From: Aporrectodea caliginosa
Taxonomy: Eukaryota > Annelida > Clitellata > Crassiclitellata > Lumbricidae
Direction of reading: 5' to 3'
Length of the DNA: 64,000 nucleotides
Assembly (NCBI GenBank): GCA_020284085.1
Contig: JACEVL010000495.1
Span: 1,407,028-1,471,027 of the forward strand
Part shown: positions 45,568 to 57,578 of the stretch, in pieces
How the letters are laid out: each line of letters begins with the position of its first letter
Position numbering within the stretch: position 1 is the first letter of the stretch
Translations under genes and position numbers: made by a program
The notes under the pieces: model-generated
Told to the model about the DNA's origin: nothing
Database searches by the model: none
What the model saw: the letters and a program-made list of their open reading frames with translations, nothing else

Positions 45568-45880
45568 TATATCTTCTTCTTCTTTTTGGTTCTCTGCCTT
45601 GCTAGGCAGGTTCATACGTCCAATTTCGCCATTCATCACGTTTTCTGGCTCTTTCCTTCAGTTTGCTGTAATCCTCCATCATCCAGTCCAACAACATCAT
45701 TCTCGGTCTTTCTCTTGTCTTCTTCCCCTCCATTCTTCCCTCAATTATAATTCTTAGAAGGGAGTCTCCCCTCATGCATGACGTGGCCCAACCATTTTCT
45801 TTGTCGGCTTCTTATTATCCCTATATCATGGATCTTTTTCGTCCACCATTTGTAGTAATATGTCTTCATTAATTTTGTCC
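45568..45880 (-). mobile_element. RTE-like LINE 3' fragment
   Basis: The minus strand in shifting frames encodes [47 protein letters not shown] and WTYEPA. This is the C-terminal Zn-knuckle-free tail seen at 28590-28990, with frameshifts. It ends near a GAAGAAGAAGA run at 45575. Confidence 0.7.
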
Positions 45881-45934
45881 TCCGATCCATCCAGCTGACT
45901 AGGAAGGCCATATTTTGAAATCACTGGCATGTTG

Positions 45935-46058
45935 TGATTCAAGCTTATTCAGAAAGATATGTTGAATCACATCATCTGCTTCCACCTACACAATCTGGAT
46001 TTCGTCGCCATCACTCCACTGAAACCGCAGTTATTAAAGTTTACAATGATATTATATA
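45935..46058 (+). mobile_element. LINE reverse transcriptase fragment
   Basis: The plus-strand frame reads HHLLPPTQSGFRRHHSTETA, then VIKVYNDII. This is the 'QSGFR..HSTETA' box just before the palm of CR1/Jockey-like reverse transcriptases. Only about 40 codons survive. From here to 47428 there are only (TA)n tracts and AT-rich sequence without a recognisable gene. Confidence 0.65.
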
Positions 46059-47427
46059 ATATATATATATAATTATATATAAATATACAATATATAGGTG
46101 TCTTTCTTAGTCATCCATGCATGCACGAAGTCAGACATGCAAGGCAGCAAGAAACATGACGATTTGACGAATCAGCACGCTAATTAATAAGCCAACTGCA
46201 TACTTTCCTGAAACAATATCCCATTATATATTTATATCCATAAATATAAATATATATATATATATAACAGTTTTTATGCGTGTATATGTATATATAAATT
46301 GAGAATTGCCGGAAGCAAGCCATTGTTTTGAGTTAGGCCTATAAGCACGTGACACATTCGTTTGCTACAGATTTTAACAAAAGGACTATAGGCCTACCAT
46401 GGCTTCTGCCAGCATGTATATACTCTTACTTACTTAATATCGTTTATTTAACGACGCCGTCATATCGACGATGATAGGCGTATGTATATACTCTTACAGT
46501 CTGTGCGTTATATAGTCTAAAGTGCTTAGGCTGTGGTTGTAGCCTAGAGGTCTATTGTCCGTGTGCGATTGGACTAACTATGCGACACCACCTACGCCGA
46601 TGACTGTGCCGCCTGAGTCCGCCTCAGACTCTGCGCACTTGCCAATAACATCTGATGAACGATAAGTCACGAGCTGTAGCCGAGCTCCTACTATAGAGCC
46701 TCCGCATTTAAAACTTGAACACAGCATAAGAGTTGTTGCATAGGGTCTTTATTAACGCAAGCCAGGCCTAGCGAGGTCCTGCTGCACACGGCGCGAAACC
46801 GGATATCTGTGATCGTAACAGTCAGCATCACTACGAGCGATTTAATAGGCAAATAGGATAAGGAAATTACAGCGTTTGATCGTGAACAACGGTTCAGAAG
46901 GACTGCGAGGATAACTTGCCTCTGCTTCATTTGTAAAAGCTACGGTATTTATCACAGGACGAAATACTACGGAAATGTAATATGCTTGATGGTAAGATTA
47001 ATTGCATTGTATCACATACTATAGGCCTACTCATAGATAAAACAGTATGATTTATTACACTAATATACTTTGAATAGAGTAGCCTACAAAGAGCAAATAG
47101 TCTATACTTAGTAGGCCCTAGATAGGCTATATGCTATTTGCGCAGTAGGTCTATGCCTTTATTGAAATTAGCATCACAATTGATTTCGTAATACGCTTGC
47201 ATTACAGGGTTTGGACTGTCAACTCTGAAGACTTATACCATTGTGGTAGCAACAAGACAGCCATTCTTGGGCCTTAGAGGCCTTCAAAGGTTGAAACCAT
47301 TGTTGTTTGTTGTTGATGATTGAGTCGTGTTGCTGGCTTGCGGGAGGGTTTTACTATGATTGATTTTTCTGTTACGCGCTTTTGTGCAAGATTCCTATTT
47401 TGTTTAGGCGCACTATAAATGACAGTC

Positions 47428-47690
<263 letters not shown>

Positions 47691-47730
47691 CCTGAAGTGG
47701 CGCTATATAAATCCCTATTTATATTACATT
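47691..47730 (+). repeat. LINE/SINE 3' tail, core only
   Basis: GTCCCTGAAGTGGCGCTATA followed by TAAATCCC; the core of the shared 3' end at the edge of the (TAA)n tract. Confidence 0.5.
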
Positions 47731-47900
47731 ACACTTGCCTGCAGTTCTTTTTATTAAAATATCTTTTTTCAGAAGTATTGTTCATTGTTGGTTCAGAACT
47801 ACTTAGAATGGTACTTATAATGTCTATTCAAAATACAATGCACCTATTATAATAGTCTGTGACATTAGTAGACATAGAGTCTACTGTTCCGGTTATAATT

Positions 47901-48086
47901 CAGTGGCGCAACGAAGGGTTTCAGCGCCCAGGGGCAAGAGTTGATGACTAAGCTCCTTTAAAATGTTCTAGTTGACTTTTAATCGTTTATATCATAGCAC
48001 TGTGTATCACTGAAAGCCAATTTTCGCCCACTTGTGCTGCGCCTGGAGGCGTTTGCCTCCTCTGCCGCTCCTTCGTTACGTCACTG
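47901..48086. mobile_element. Short hAT-like element
   Basis: It starts CAGTGGCGCAACGAAGGG and ends (reverse strand) CAGTGACGTAACGAAGGAGC. GGTTATA occurs on both sides (47891 and 48087), but offset, so the target duplication is not exact. Same family as the remnant at 4963-5000. 48090-48640 shows no gene. Confidence 0.6.
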
Positions 48087-48641
48087 GGTTATATAGGCCT
48101 ACAGGTAGTTAACAAGACAGTTTTATGCCAATTTTAAAATCGTAGTCGATAACTCCGCCTTTATAAGGTGCTCTGAATAGAAAATTGGAAAGAAATGAGA
48201 CAAAATTGTCTTAATCAGTTTATCTTAATTGATCTATTAAATCCATTATTATAATGACCATGCTTCAGTGCCGTAAAACGGTTAAGAGGGTCATAAATAT
48301 GCGCTACATAAACAATAAATGTTCAAATGCAAACTATATACACATACACATATATACATACTTACTTACAGTTACATACATTGAAGTATGCACGCATGCA
48401 TTTAAATAATGTGTATGCCGCCTTCCAAGAAATCTGTCACAAGCCCAGGAATTTATGGCTGTGATAACAGATCGAAAGGTTGAGTCTTAAGTTACGCTGA
48501 TAACGTTTCCTGTGAATCAGCCAAACCAGCCAATGCACAAGCATACATATTAGGCCTAACGTTATTGGAAAGTTCCTAAACGCACCTTTATCAATAGCCA
48601 GAAATGAATGCATAGGGTCTACATACATGAATACATGCTAG

Positions 48642-48782
48642 TGCATACATACATACATACACACAGACATACATACATACATACATACATACATACATAC
48701 ATACATACATACATACATACATACATACATACATACATACATACATACATACATACATACATACATACATACATACATACAT
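48642..48782 (+). repeat. (ATAC)n microsatellite
   Basis: About 33 ATAC units with two early ACACACAGAC interruptions. Confidence 0.95.
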
Positions 48783-49112
48783 GGACATTGAACAGACAGA
48801 GATACAGATAAGCAGAGAGCAGAAAGACAGAAAGACAGTATGCATGATCACAGGATGCCTATATATATACGTTAAACCGTTATTTAACCTTGGTTAATTA
48901 ATTTTGATTAGAAACGTCCATTACATGGTATTGTTTCGTGTTTTTAAAATGCAGTATAGTCTGACGGTTATCAGCTTATCGATCTATCGGAAATAATGAG
49001 ATTTATCCGACACGCAATAGGCTAGCCATACCTACTGCAATTTAGCATGTCAGCATGATGATTAACATGCAAGCGGAACAATCACTGAAACATAGCAGAA
49101 ACCAGGCTATGC

Positions 49113-49161
<49 letters not shown>
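49113..49161 (+). repeat. (AT)n microsatellite
   Basis: About 23 AT units. A second tract of similar length is at 49340-49396. Sequence between 49400 and 50190 has no recognisable gene; a small inverted pair ACATGTGACATGT/ACATGTCACATGT lies at about 49928-49968. Confidence 0.93.
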
Positions 49162-49163
<2 letters not shown>

Positions 49164-49336
49164 CCTGTGTATGTGGCATATGCCTATACAGCAAATACAT
49201 GTGTATATAATAAACCCATATAATTATAGACCCCATATACACACACATGGACATAGACACAAAGATAGACAGACGGACAGACAGAGATATATAGATGGAT
49301 ATTTTGCATGTTGTACATATATTATAATAGACTATG

Positions 49337-49393
<57 letters not shown>

Positions 49394-50350
49394 ATGCTAT
49401 GTTACCTCAGGGCCTATGTTGCGAATTATAACAATACTTGGGATTGGTGGCCTGTTACTTTGTTTATAACAGAGGACGATATAGAGTGATATACGAGTGC
49501 TGAATTGAGTTGTCTATTCCATAGTCATTTGTTCGAACTAATTAATGAGCCTGTTTTGACGTCAACCGGCTGAAACCGGGTTTAAATTAGCAACCGTTCT
49601 GCAGGAGAATTATTCAAAAATGTATCGACTGAACATTCCATACGTATGCAGACTGACATCGTATATGCATTAGTATTTAGCAATCGTAAGTAGCACGTTA
49701 CTCCTGATGAGCTTGTATATATAGAAGCCCTTGACACCTTGAACTTTATTATAGCGATGCCATAGTTAGAAGTTTTCGGATTTGCTATAGTTTTATTTGA
49801 GTATTGTGGAGTTGCACTGTGGCCGACTGTTGATGCAGTTGCCTTTGATTTGTAAAGAGCACGAATCACCGTCCATCATGTACAGTGGGTCGTAATTCGT
49901 GGTCAAGAGACGTAACATGCAGCTGGCACATGTGACATGTAAAGACATGTAACATGTCACATGTAACGACTTTAACGATTTTAATTTCGTAAGAAGTACA
50001 TGCGCATTAGCAAAAAATCAATTAAACAGAGAAATAGAGAACAGAGAACAGATCACTCACTACCCCATGCCCAAGAAACAAACTTTAAATATGCTTTTAA
50101 ATTTCTTAGTATAAACTGTAGCTGTACCACAAACGAAACACGAGGAGCAGAGGCTGAATCAGCTTATCAAGCCATCCTCGTTAGGCAATTAAATTCAGCC
50201 GGATCCCACCCGATCTGAGATCCGGCACCTCTGATTTGAGATCCACCACTTGAACTAGGAGATCAACCACGTGAATTGAATCTAGATCCACCACCTGAAT
50301 TAGATTCCGAAACCTGACAAATGAGATCCGCCACATAAATGTATGTTTGG

Positions 50351-50801
50351 TAGGGATGAGCAGATTATTCGTTCGGTAATCGGTTCTGGCCGAATTTTGC
50401 ACTAATCGGTATTAATCGGAATCGGCGATCCGAGGTCTTAATATCCGAATAACAAAAAAGTAATATTTTTGACCAAAAACAATTCCTTTTTTCATTAGTA
50501 CAAATTAGTAACCTGTTTTTGCGAGCTCCTAGGGTAATATTTAATCTTAAATATTGAAAGTCCGTGTCAAATAATAAAATTGTGAGTCGAAACATCATAA
50601 AAATGGCGGACAGTCGGGCTTTTTAGTACCAAACAGCGCCAATAACCAAATAAAAGTTAATAAGCTTATTGCTTATTATCGGAATCGGCGAAAAAAGCAG
50701 GTCAACTAATCGGAATCGGAATCGGCGAAAAAAGCAGGCTAAAGTGTAAGTTTCGGAATAATGAAAATCGGCAAAAAAATATGCCAATCAGCTCATCCCT
50801 A
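50351..50801. mobile_element. hAT-like element with perfect 8-bp target duplication
   Basis: It starts TAGGGATGAGCAGATTATTC and ends (reverse strand) TAGGGATGAGCTGATTGGC. It is flanked by ATGTTTGG at 50343-50350 and 50802-50809. Subterminal AATCGGAATCGG and CGGCGAAAAAAGC motifs repeat near the ends. Non-coding, 451 bp. Confidence 0.88.
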
Positions 50802-52217
50802 ATGTTTGGATGCAAAAATCCATGATACACATCGTTTCACACTTTTTAGTTATCTCTAAATAGCGAGATCAGTTATAGATTATCCTGAAAACTTTTTATT
50901 TAGCATTGCAAAATTTTGGAGACCCGGCATCTCTGCAGGGTTGAGCAATTTAACCAATGCCGTTAGGTTATCAAAGCAATTAACCAATGAATTAAATATA
51001 ATGACAGTTAACATAACAGCTCATTAATTATATATATAATTATTCGTTTAATGTAAATCAGGTTGACAAGCCGCAACAGGGTTACAAGGTAAAGTGAAAT
51101 GAAATTAATGATGCGGTATTTTGTAGGTTAATTGTTCGTTCACGGGTTATTTTTTGAGCAAGATCCTACATAGAGAACCCTAGGTATGTAGTTCTTATAA
51201 TCCTTATAGCTGGTAATATGAAATCGTGAGTTCTTGGGCGAAAGCTAGGCTATAACTATAGTGTCATACGGTACTCAGATACTCAGATAGCATCAATCCT
51301 GGTGATCGTATTTAGCAGCATTGATCAATAAAAAATGATTTGAATGCAGACTTAAGTAGGCCTACATTATAGGTCAGCAAATGACGAATCCTAGCATATA
51401 ATGGAATTCCAGAATTGGGAACCTTTAATTCTATTATAGTGGATTGTCTGATATTTTAGACCTACAAATCTTAGACCGATATATCTAGTATTATAATCAT
51501 GTGCAGTAGCATTCTCAGTTAAAGAATTGGTGAATAATGGTGGAAGTGTCCCGACATGGTATTGGGACATACGAATTCCAAGCCTGAGTTTATACATGTC
51601 ATTTTAGTCAACAATTTTAGTGAATTAAATAAACTCGTGCTCTCCATATGATAATGGAATCCACAAATCAATCCAACCGCCCATTTTGTAATAATAGCAG
51701 AGGTTTAAGTTTTGTCCTATATCCACTCCTACGGCGGACTCGCGTAACAGGAACGTTGACTTCACGATAGACAGACAGGCATTTCTTTGAGATTACAATA
51801 TTAATAACTTTGGATACCTTGTTGGTAACATGCTCAATAAGCATAGACCAGGAAAGATTCTTAATAGTAATAACACCCAGAAATTTGACATTGGTTGCAC
51901 AACATGATTCAGTGTTATCAATCCTGATCGTAGGATCAGAGGAATCTAATACCTCTTTCCCACGAGTTTTAAATAGAAACTAATTGGATTTCTTCTCATT
52001 CAGAGATAACAAATTTACATGGAACCGCATAGACAAATGCTCAAGTTCTTGATCCATACAGTGAAATAAGTCCGTAGGCCTACAGTTTCTTCCACCTAGA
52101 AATGCAAAAGTGTCATCAGCGGACAAAATTAGATTCAGTTTGGATGAACAATTGATAACATAATTAATATAGACGATGAATAGTAATGAGCCTAATTTGG
52201 ACCCTTGAGGAACACAA

Positions 52218-52371
52218 CATTGTATAGGTGCAAGGCCCGAAAAAAAACCAGCAACGTAGACCTGTTGATGCCTATCAGACAGGTCAGACCTAAAGTTTCG
52301 GTCTTACATGTCTGATAGGCATCAAAAGGTCTACTTTGCTGGGTGTTTTAGGGCCTTGCACCTATACTATG
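52218..52371. mobile_element. Hairpin (snap-back) element with 65-bp arms
   Basis: Left arm 52218-52283 and right arm 52308-52371 are inverted copies with about 85-90% identity. Shared words include GTATAGGTGCAAGGCCC, GTAGACC and TGATGCCTATCAGACA. The loop is only about 24 bases. It sits inside the dead LINE and next to a hAT-like element. Confidence 0.8.
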
Positions 52372-52374
52372 TGG

Positions 52375-52740
52375 CAGGGATATCAAAGAGCCGACCCGCG
52401 GGCCATTTCTGGCCCGCCGACGATGTTTTTCCGGCCCTCAGAGCCTTGCCTATAGACTACACAATTTGAGAGAAAAGTTATAATTTGTCATGTTTAAGGC
52501 TTAATGAGTTTTATGTGATGTTCGTGACGGACAATGAAGATCAAAATTAACAGTTTAAAAGCCAAGTTGACTGTTTGTATGCTAAAAATGCACCATTTAA
52601 GATTTAGTTTGGCCAAAAAATTTCCACGCCCAAATCCTGACCCCCATTTTGCTGACAGGCGCCTTCGGCACTCTGCATGGCCCGCCAATTGCTCGAAAAT
52701 ATTGCCACTGGCCCGCCATTGAAAACGGTTTGACACCTTG
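52375..52740. mobile_element. hAT-like element, CAGGG...GGCCCGC family
   Basis: It starts CAGGGATATCAAAGAGCCGA followed by CCCGCGGGCC, and ends (reverse strand) CAAGGTGTCAAACCG. It aligns with the reverse complement of 44751-45096. No matching octamer at the flanks (CTATGTGG against TCCTAAAG). Confidence 0.7.
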
Positions 52741-54134
52741 TCCTAAAGTAGGTGATGACCCATCGTTTAGTTATTTCCACCGAAACTATAAGGGAACTAG
52801 TTTCTTTAGTATTCTTTAAATTCATGATAATAGTCTGTATCTCCAGCTCATATGTTGTATGGGGTTAAGACTTAAGAGTATTGAATTAGTGTTAGGTTCA
52901 TTTAAGTACTTAAAGACAGTGCTAGTGGTTGGTGGAATTTTGGATGCCAACGTAGGTCCTACAGTTACAAAGTAGACCTAGTTCTTAAAATATTCCGCAA
53001 TTATGGCTGGATCCGTTTCAATTGGACGATTCATTGGCAGAGATGGGTTGCTTTGTTGTGGACCATTTTGGTGCAGGGCCTCTTTAAAAGTGCATCATTG
53101 GTTTTGAATTTTAAACATTTCCCATAATGACATATTTTTCTTTTTACAGGATTTCAACAAGGTATTGGTTATCCATGGCTTGGTTTTGGACTTTTTGGTT
53201 CTATATAATCTAGTCTTCCGTAATCGGAGTGGGAAGCAGAAATCATGCAAACCATTCAATTGATCGTTTAAGAGGTTCGAGATAATATCATCTGGGTCAC
53301 TAAGTGCACATAGGTCATCTCAGGTTTCCTCCCGGAGAAGTGACTGAAAGTCATTCTATGCCTGTTCATTACTTGGGCGATATGATGCATAAATTAGGCC
53401 TACTTTTAGGAATGTGGTCCACTTTACTAGAATAACAAAGATAGGTAAATGATCACTTATGTCTGCATAAAACACACCCGGTCATTCATCATATTTTAAC
53501 CTATTCGAGAAGATGTTATCAATTAGAGTAGAAGAATGGCTAGTTGTTGTTCAAGTCGGTATATTGATAAGGGGACGAAAGCAGACAGAGGACATAGTGT
53601 TAATGAAATCGCAAAAATTATAATTAATTAAGCTGATATTGAAGTATCCACAACTATAACAATCACTTCTATGATTCGTTAAGTGAGTGGTCAAAGTAAC
53701 CATATCCGAATTTAATTTAACTATATTTGTACCTGGAGGTCTTTACAATGCGCCAAATACTATCCTAGGATATTAATATTGGACTGGAAGGTGACTATCC
53801 AAAATTAATTTATTAAAGCTATCTTCAGTATAATTATTTGATAGGGATCTGGTGATAGGATTAATTAGGTTTAGATCGGGATCGTTGTCACTATTTCCCG
53901 TGATGAAAACCCCATCAAAATAGCTAGGTGGACCCATAACAATATTGATCTGATCATGAGAGAAGAGCCCCTGTTTGGCCCATCATCCTCCCTATCAGTC
54001 AAAACCTCGTCATCAACCATATAAAAAAAGGTAATTTGCAAAGTAGTCAAGCATTTCAGTTCACTGCGTTAGTTGTGGGCCCCAAGAATGAGCCCATACT
54101 CATATGCAAACATATCGCATATGTATTTGCTATA

Positions 54135-54350
54135 GGACGATGAAGGCGGAGGAGAAGGAGAAGGAAGAAGAAATGAAGAAGAAAGAGGAGGAAGAGCATT
54201 GAGAAGACAAAGAATGGGAGAAGAAGAGGAAGAAGAAGAAGAAGAAAGCACGGAGAAGATAAAGAAGGGAAGAAGAAGAGGAAGTGGAGGAGAAGAGGAA
54301 GTAAAAGATGAAGAATAAAAAGAATGAGAATGGCAAGAAGGACAAGTGGA
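54135..54350 (+). repeat. (GAA)n-rich low-complexity tract
   Basis: Purine-only stretch of GAAGAAGAGGAAG variants. The open frames on either strand are repeat artefacts. Confidence 0.85.
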
Positions 54351-54693
54351 GTGTTATGTTAATTATGCCACTGTTTTGTGTCCGCTTCCCTATCTGTGTT
54401 GACGCCTACATGTAGTTCTACTAATTAACTCTCACCAAATATACAACGTATGGTATTTCCAGTGTAAGAACTGTCTAGCAACGTTTGACCTTTGTAGGCC
54501 TAGGCAGCAACGCTACTAGGATCCTCATGCCCCTTCGGTCTGTTCATGCAGACGTACCACAAATAAACACTGGTGCGATATTCTAAGTCTACTTGAACTT
54601 ATTTCAGCTATTTTATCTGAATTTGTCTGTTTAGGTTGGAGAAGTACAACCGTTTCGTGATCCCAGTCTTCACCAGGTTAATCAGATCCTGCG

Positions 54694-56492
54694 ATGGATG
54701 ACGATGTCAACCAAGAAACCGTCGACGTCGAAGAACCAGAAGAATACGTTGCACATTATCAATCGTCGGAGATATACTCTCATTCGCCAGATGGCGCCAC
54801 AAATCCATACTGCAACCATCATTCGACAGATGACGCTACAGAGCAGGGGGCGGAGTACGAGGCTTTCTGCGTGTTGTCGAAACAGAACGATCCAGTCGAA
54901 GGACCAACAGACGAGCCGACAAAGAGCAAGGGTCCCAAGAAATGGAACGACGTGCTACGGCGCCACCTGGTGAAGAAAGGACGAAAGAAAGAGCAGACGG
55001 ACGACAGCAGGAAGTCCTTTGCTGACGTCATATCCGGATCCATTCAAAAGTAATAGCCGCGAATCATTGAATGCTGGTCTCATTTGCACTGTGTTGAAGA
55101 TCTAATAGCTACCGGCTGTCACTTATGTAGGCCCACATTTAAACACTTTGCATCAAACAATTATTCGACTGTTTTGTGTCCACTTCCCTATTTGTGTTTA
55201 CACCTACATGTAGATTCTGTCCGCTTCCCTATTTATATTGACTCATAGGCCTACATATAGTTTCACCTGGTCTGGCTTGGCTAAACTGTTTCACTTTCAT
55301 ATTCTAACCCTGATCATTATCTTCCGAAAGAGAACTATTGGCTTAGGCTACGATAGTATACACTGGGGTGCTAGAAATAATAGTTGCGTAATTGTCCACA
55401 GCGTTTCGTGGGATAGCAGTGTGCAGCACGTAATGTTCAAAGGTCTGGGGCTGGAACTCCTGCCATGCGGGCCAGAAAGACAATCCAAGGTTTCTGCCTG
55501 GCTAGCTTTCTCTAGTGAAATCGGTTGTAAACTGAGCGCATCGACTGTACACTGAAACTGGGACGATTAGACGGAAAGAGAAACGAACTGTCCACTCACC
55601 CCACTCATACACATGGCTGCCTCACCGATTTGTGGGGCGCGGTGGTGTAGGGGTATATTCGGTACCTTGCAGCCGGAGGGTTGCGGGTTCGAACCATCCG
55701 CTCGTAGGACCCAACAGACGAGCCGACCCGTACCCGCGGGTCGGGTACGAAATGGAAGACATTTTACGGGTCGCCACCGGGTGAAGGTAGGAGCATTACG
55801 GGTAAGGGTATACCCGGTTTTACCCGTACCGAACTGAAGTTTTGACGTTACATGTAATTGTGAGTCTTGCACCTTCAAAGACTTATCATAATGACGGTAT
55901 CAGTCTAAGTACCATAATCTTGTTTTGACCTATGTCCGTGCGCCTTAGTGAGCTTGACATTCAATTATAGATGCTCAATTTAAAGTTACAAAATGGCTTT
56001 TTCAATTAGCACAATCCAATCGTAGTGTTTTATATATCATCTCATCCGAGTTTCAGGCCCGACAATCGGGGACAGAGGTCGCTGACACCGACCCTGGCAG
56101 TTCAGCAGCCGTATTTTCTTTAAAACAGGTTGATGCAGTTACAGTAGTTGAGGCTAGGAATAGTTGAAAGAACAAGTCTGTCACCCCTTTCCCTCTTAGA
56201 AATAAACTATTCAAATAGCGGTATTTTGTTCCAAACTCCCGTGTTATGGCTGGCTGAATAAAAGTTATTTTTATTTTCTTTTAATCGCCCTACGCAAGTG
56301 TAATCCTTCAGGCTCTAAGAAACTATCGGAAATGTTTTGTCGTTCTGGAGTTAAAGGTCATCTTCACCGGTCAAATGTGTAAAGCAGTGCAACGAAAAGC
56401 TGAATCGTAATGTGCAAATTGAAAGACGCTGAAAGAGGCGTGCTGTCTCCTGCGGGTCTCCCCGAAACAAGTTATTATTATTATTATTAGGT

Positions 56493-56523
<31 letters not shown>

Positions 56524-57522
56524 TACTATTACTATTACTGTGATCATCACCATGATCGTCAGACTATTATTATTACTACCACATGCTTTGTAAGACCATT
56601 GGACTGGTTAGACTGGAATTATGAGAAGTCCTATTAAACGTGGCGGGTACAGTACGGGTATATACCCGCGGGTACGGGTCGGGTTGGGTAGTAATGTGGA
56701 GTACGGTCGGGTAGGGGTACAGGTCGCAGTACCTACGGGCAGCCGGTAGCAAAAATGCTCTACCCGCAGACCTCTAGTTGAATCCACCTCAAGCCACCGC
56801 GTAGGGACCCTGGGCAAGTCCTTCACTCGCAATTGCTCATGCGCTTCGGCGTGAAACTCCGATTCAGTGTCCGCGCTGTAGTCGGGAGCGCCTCTGAGTA
56901 GAAATCTTGAAGTGGCGCTATAGCAAGTGTTCGAAATGAATGAAATGAATGAATGCCTCATAGAATTAGATTTAAGTGACTACGCTTCTTCATCTTCTCC
57001 CTCTCGTCCTTCTCATTCTTCTTATTCTTAATCCTACTTATTCTCATTCTTAATACTATTACTTCTTCTTCTTCCTCCACCTCTTCTTCTCCCTTCCTCT
57101 TCCTCTCCCCTTCTTAATCTTCTCTTCGCTCTTCCTCTTCTCATCCTCCTGCATCTTCGTCTTTCTCTTCTTCTGTTTCTCCTCGTTTAACACCTTCTTC
57201 ATCCTCACCTTTATCTTCATCATCACCTTCTCCTTCTTCTTCTCCTCCTTCTTCTTCTCCTCCTCCTTTTTCTCATCCTGCTTCTTGTTCTTGTTCTTCA
57301 ACTTCTTCTGGTATTTGTTCTTGTTATTGTTCTTATTCTTGTTCTTGTTCGTATTCTTGTTCTTGTTTCTGTTCTTCTTGTTCCTCTAGCCCTTGTTCTT
57401 GTTTTTCTTCTTGTTGTCATTGCTCTATATATAGTTTTACTTCGCCTTCTTCACTTTTCATCTCTTTCTTCTTGTTCTTGTTTTTGCTTTTGTTCTTCCT
57501 GTTCTTTTTTCTGTTCCTCTAC

Positions 57523-57578
<56 letters not shown>

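Larger units (their letters stand above)
51391..54000 (-). mobile_element. Degraded CR1-like LINE (endonuclease to C-terminus)
   Basis: Reading the minus strand from 54000 downwards: endonuclease remnants (CGYFNISLINYNF, SSTLIDNIF, FYADISDHLPIFVI) between about 53800 and 53420. The linker (KTKPWITNTLLKSCKKKN) is near 53150-53205. Reverse transcriptase with VPQGSKLGSLLFIVYIN and SADDT (normally Y/FADDT) is at about 52215-52100, and the C-terminal domain (HDYNTRYIGLRF, QFWNSI) at 51400-51520. Stops and frameshifts are spread throughout. A hairpin element and a hAT-like element (52218-52740) split it immediately upstream of the PQG box. Order and motifs fit CR1/Jockey-group LINEs. Confidence 0.8.

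Noticed and set aside
46440..46490. Short word TTTATTTAACGACGCCGTC suggesting a known invertebrate repeat
   Set aside because: There is a single short match in the window with no boundary, so it cannot be supported as an element.
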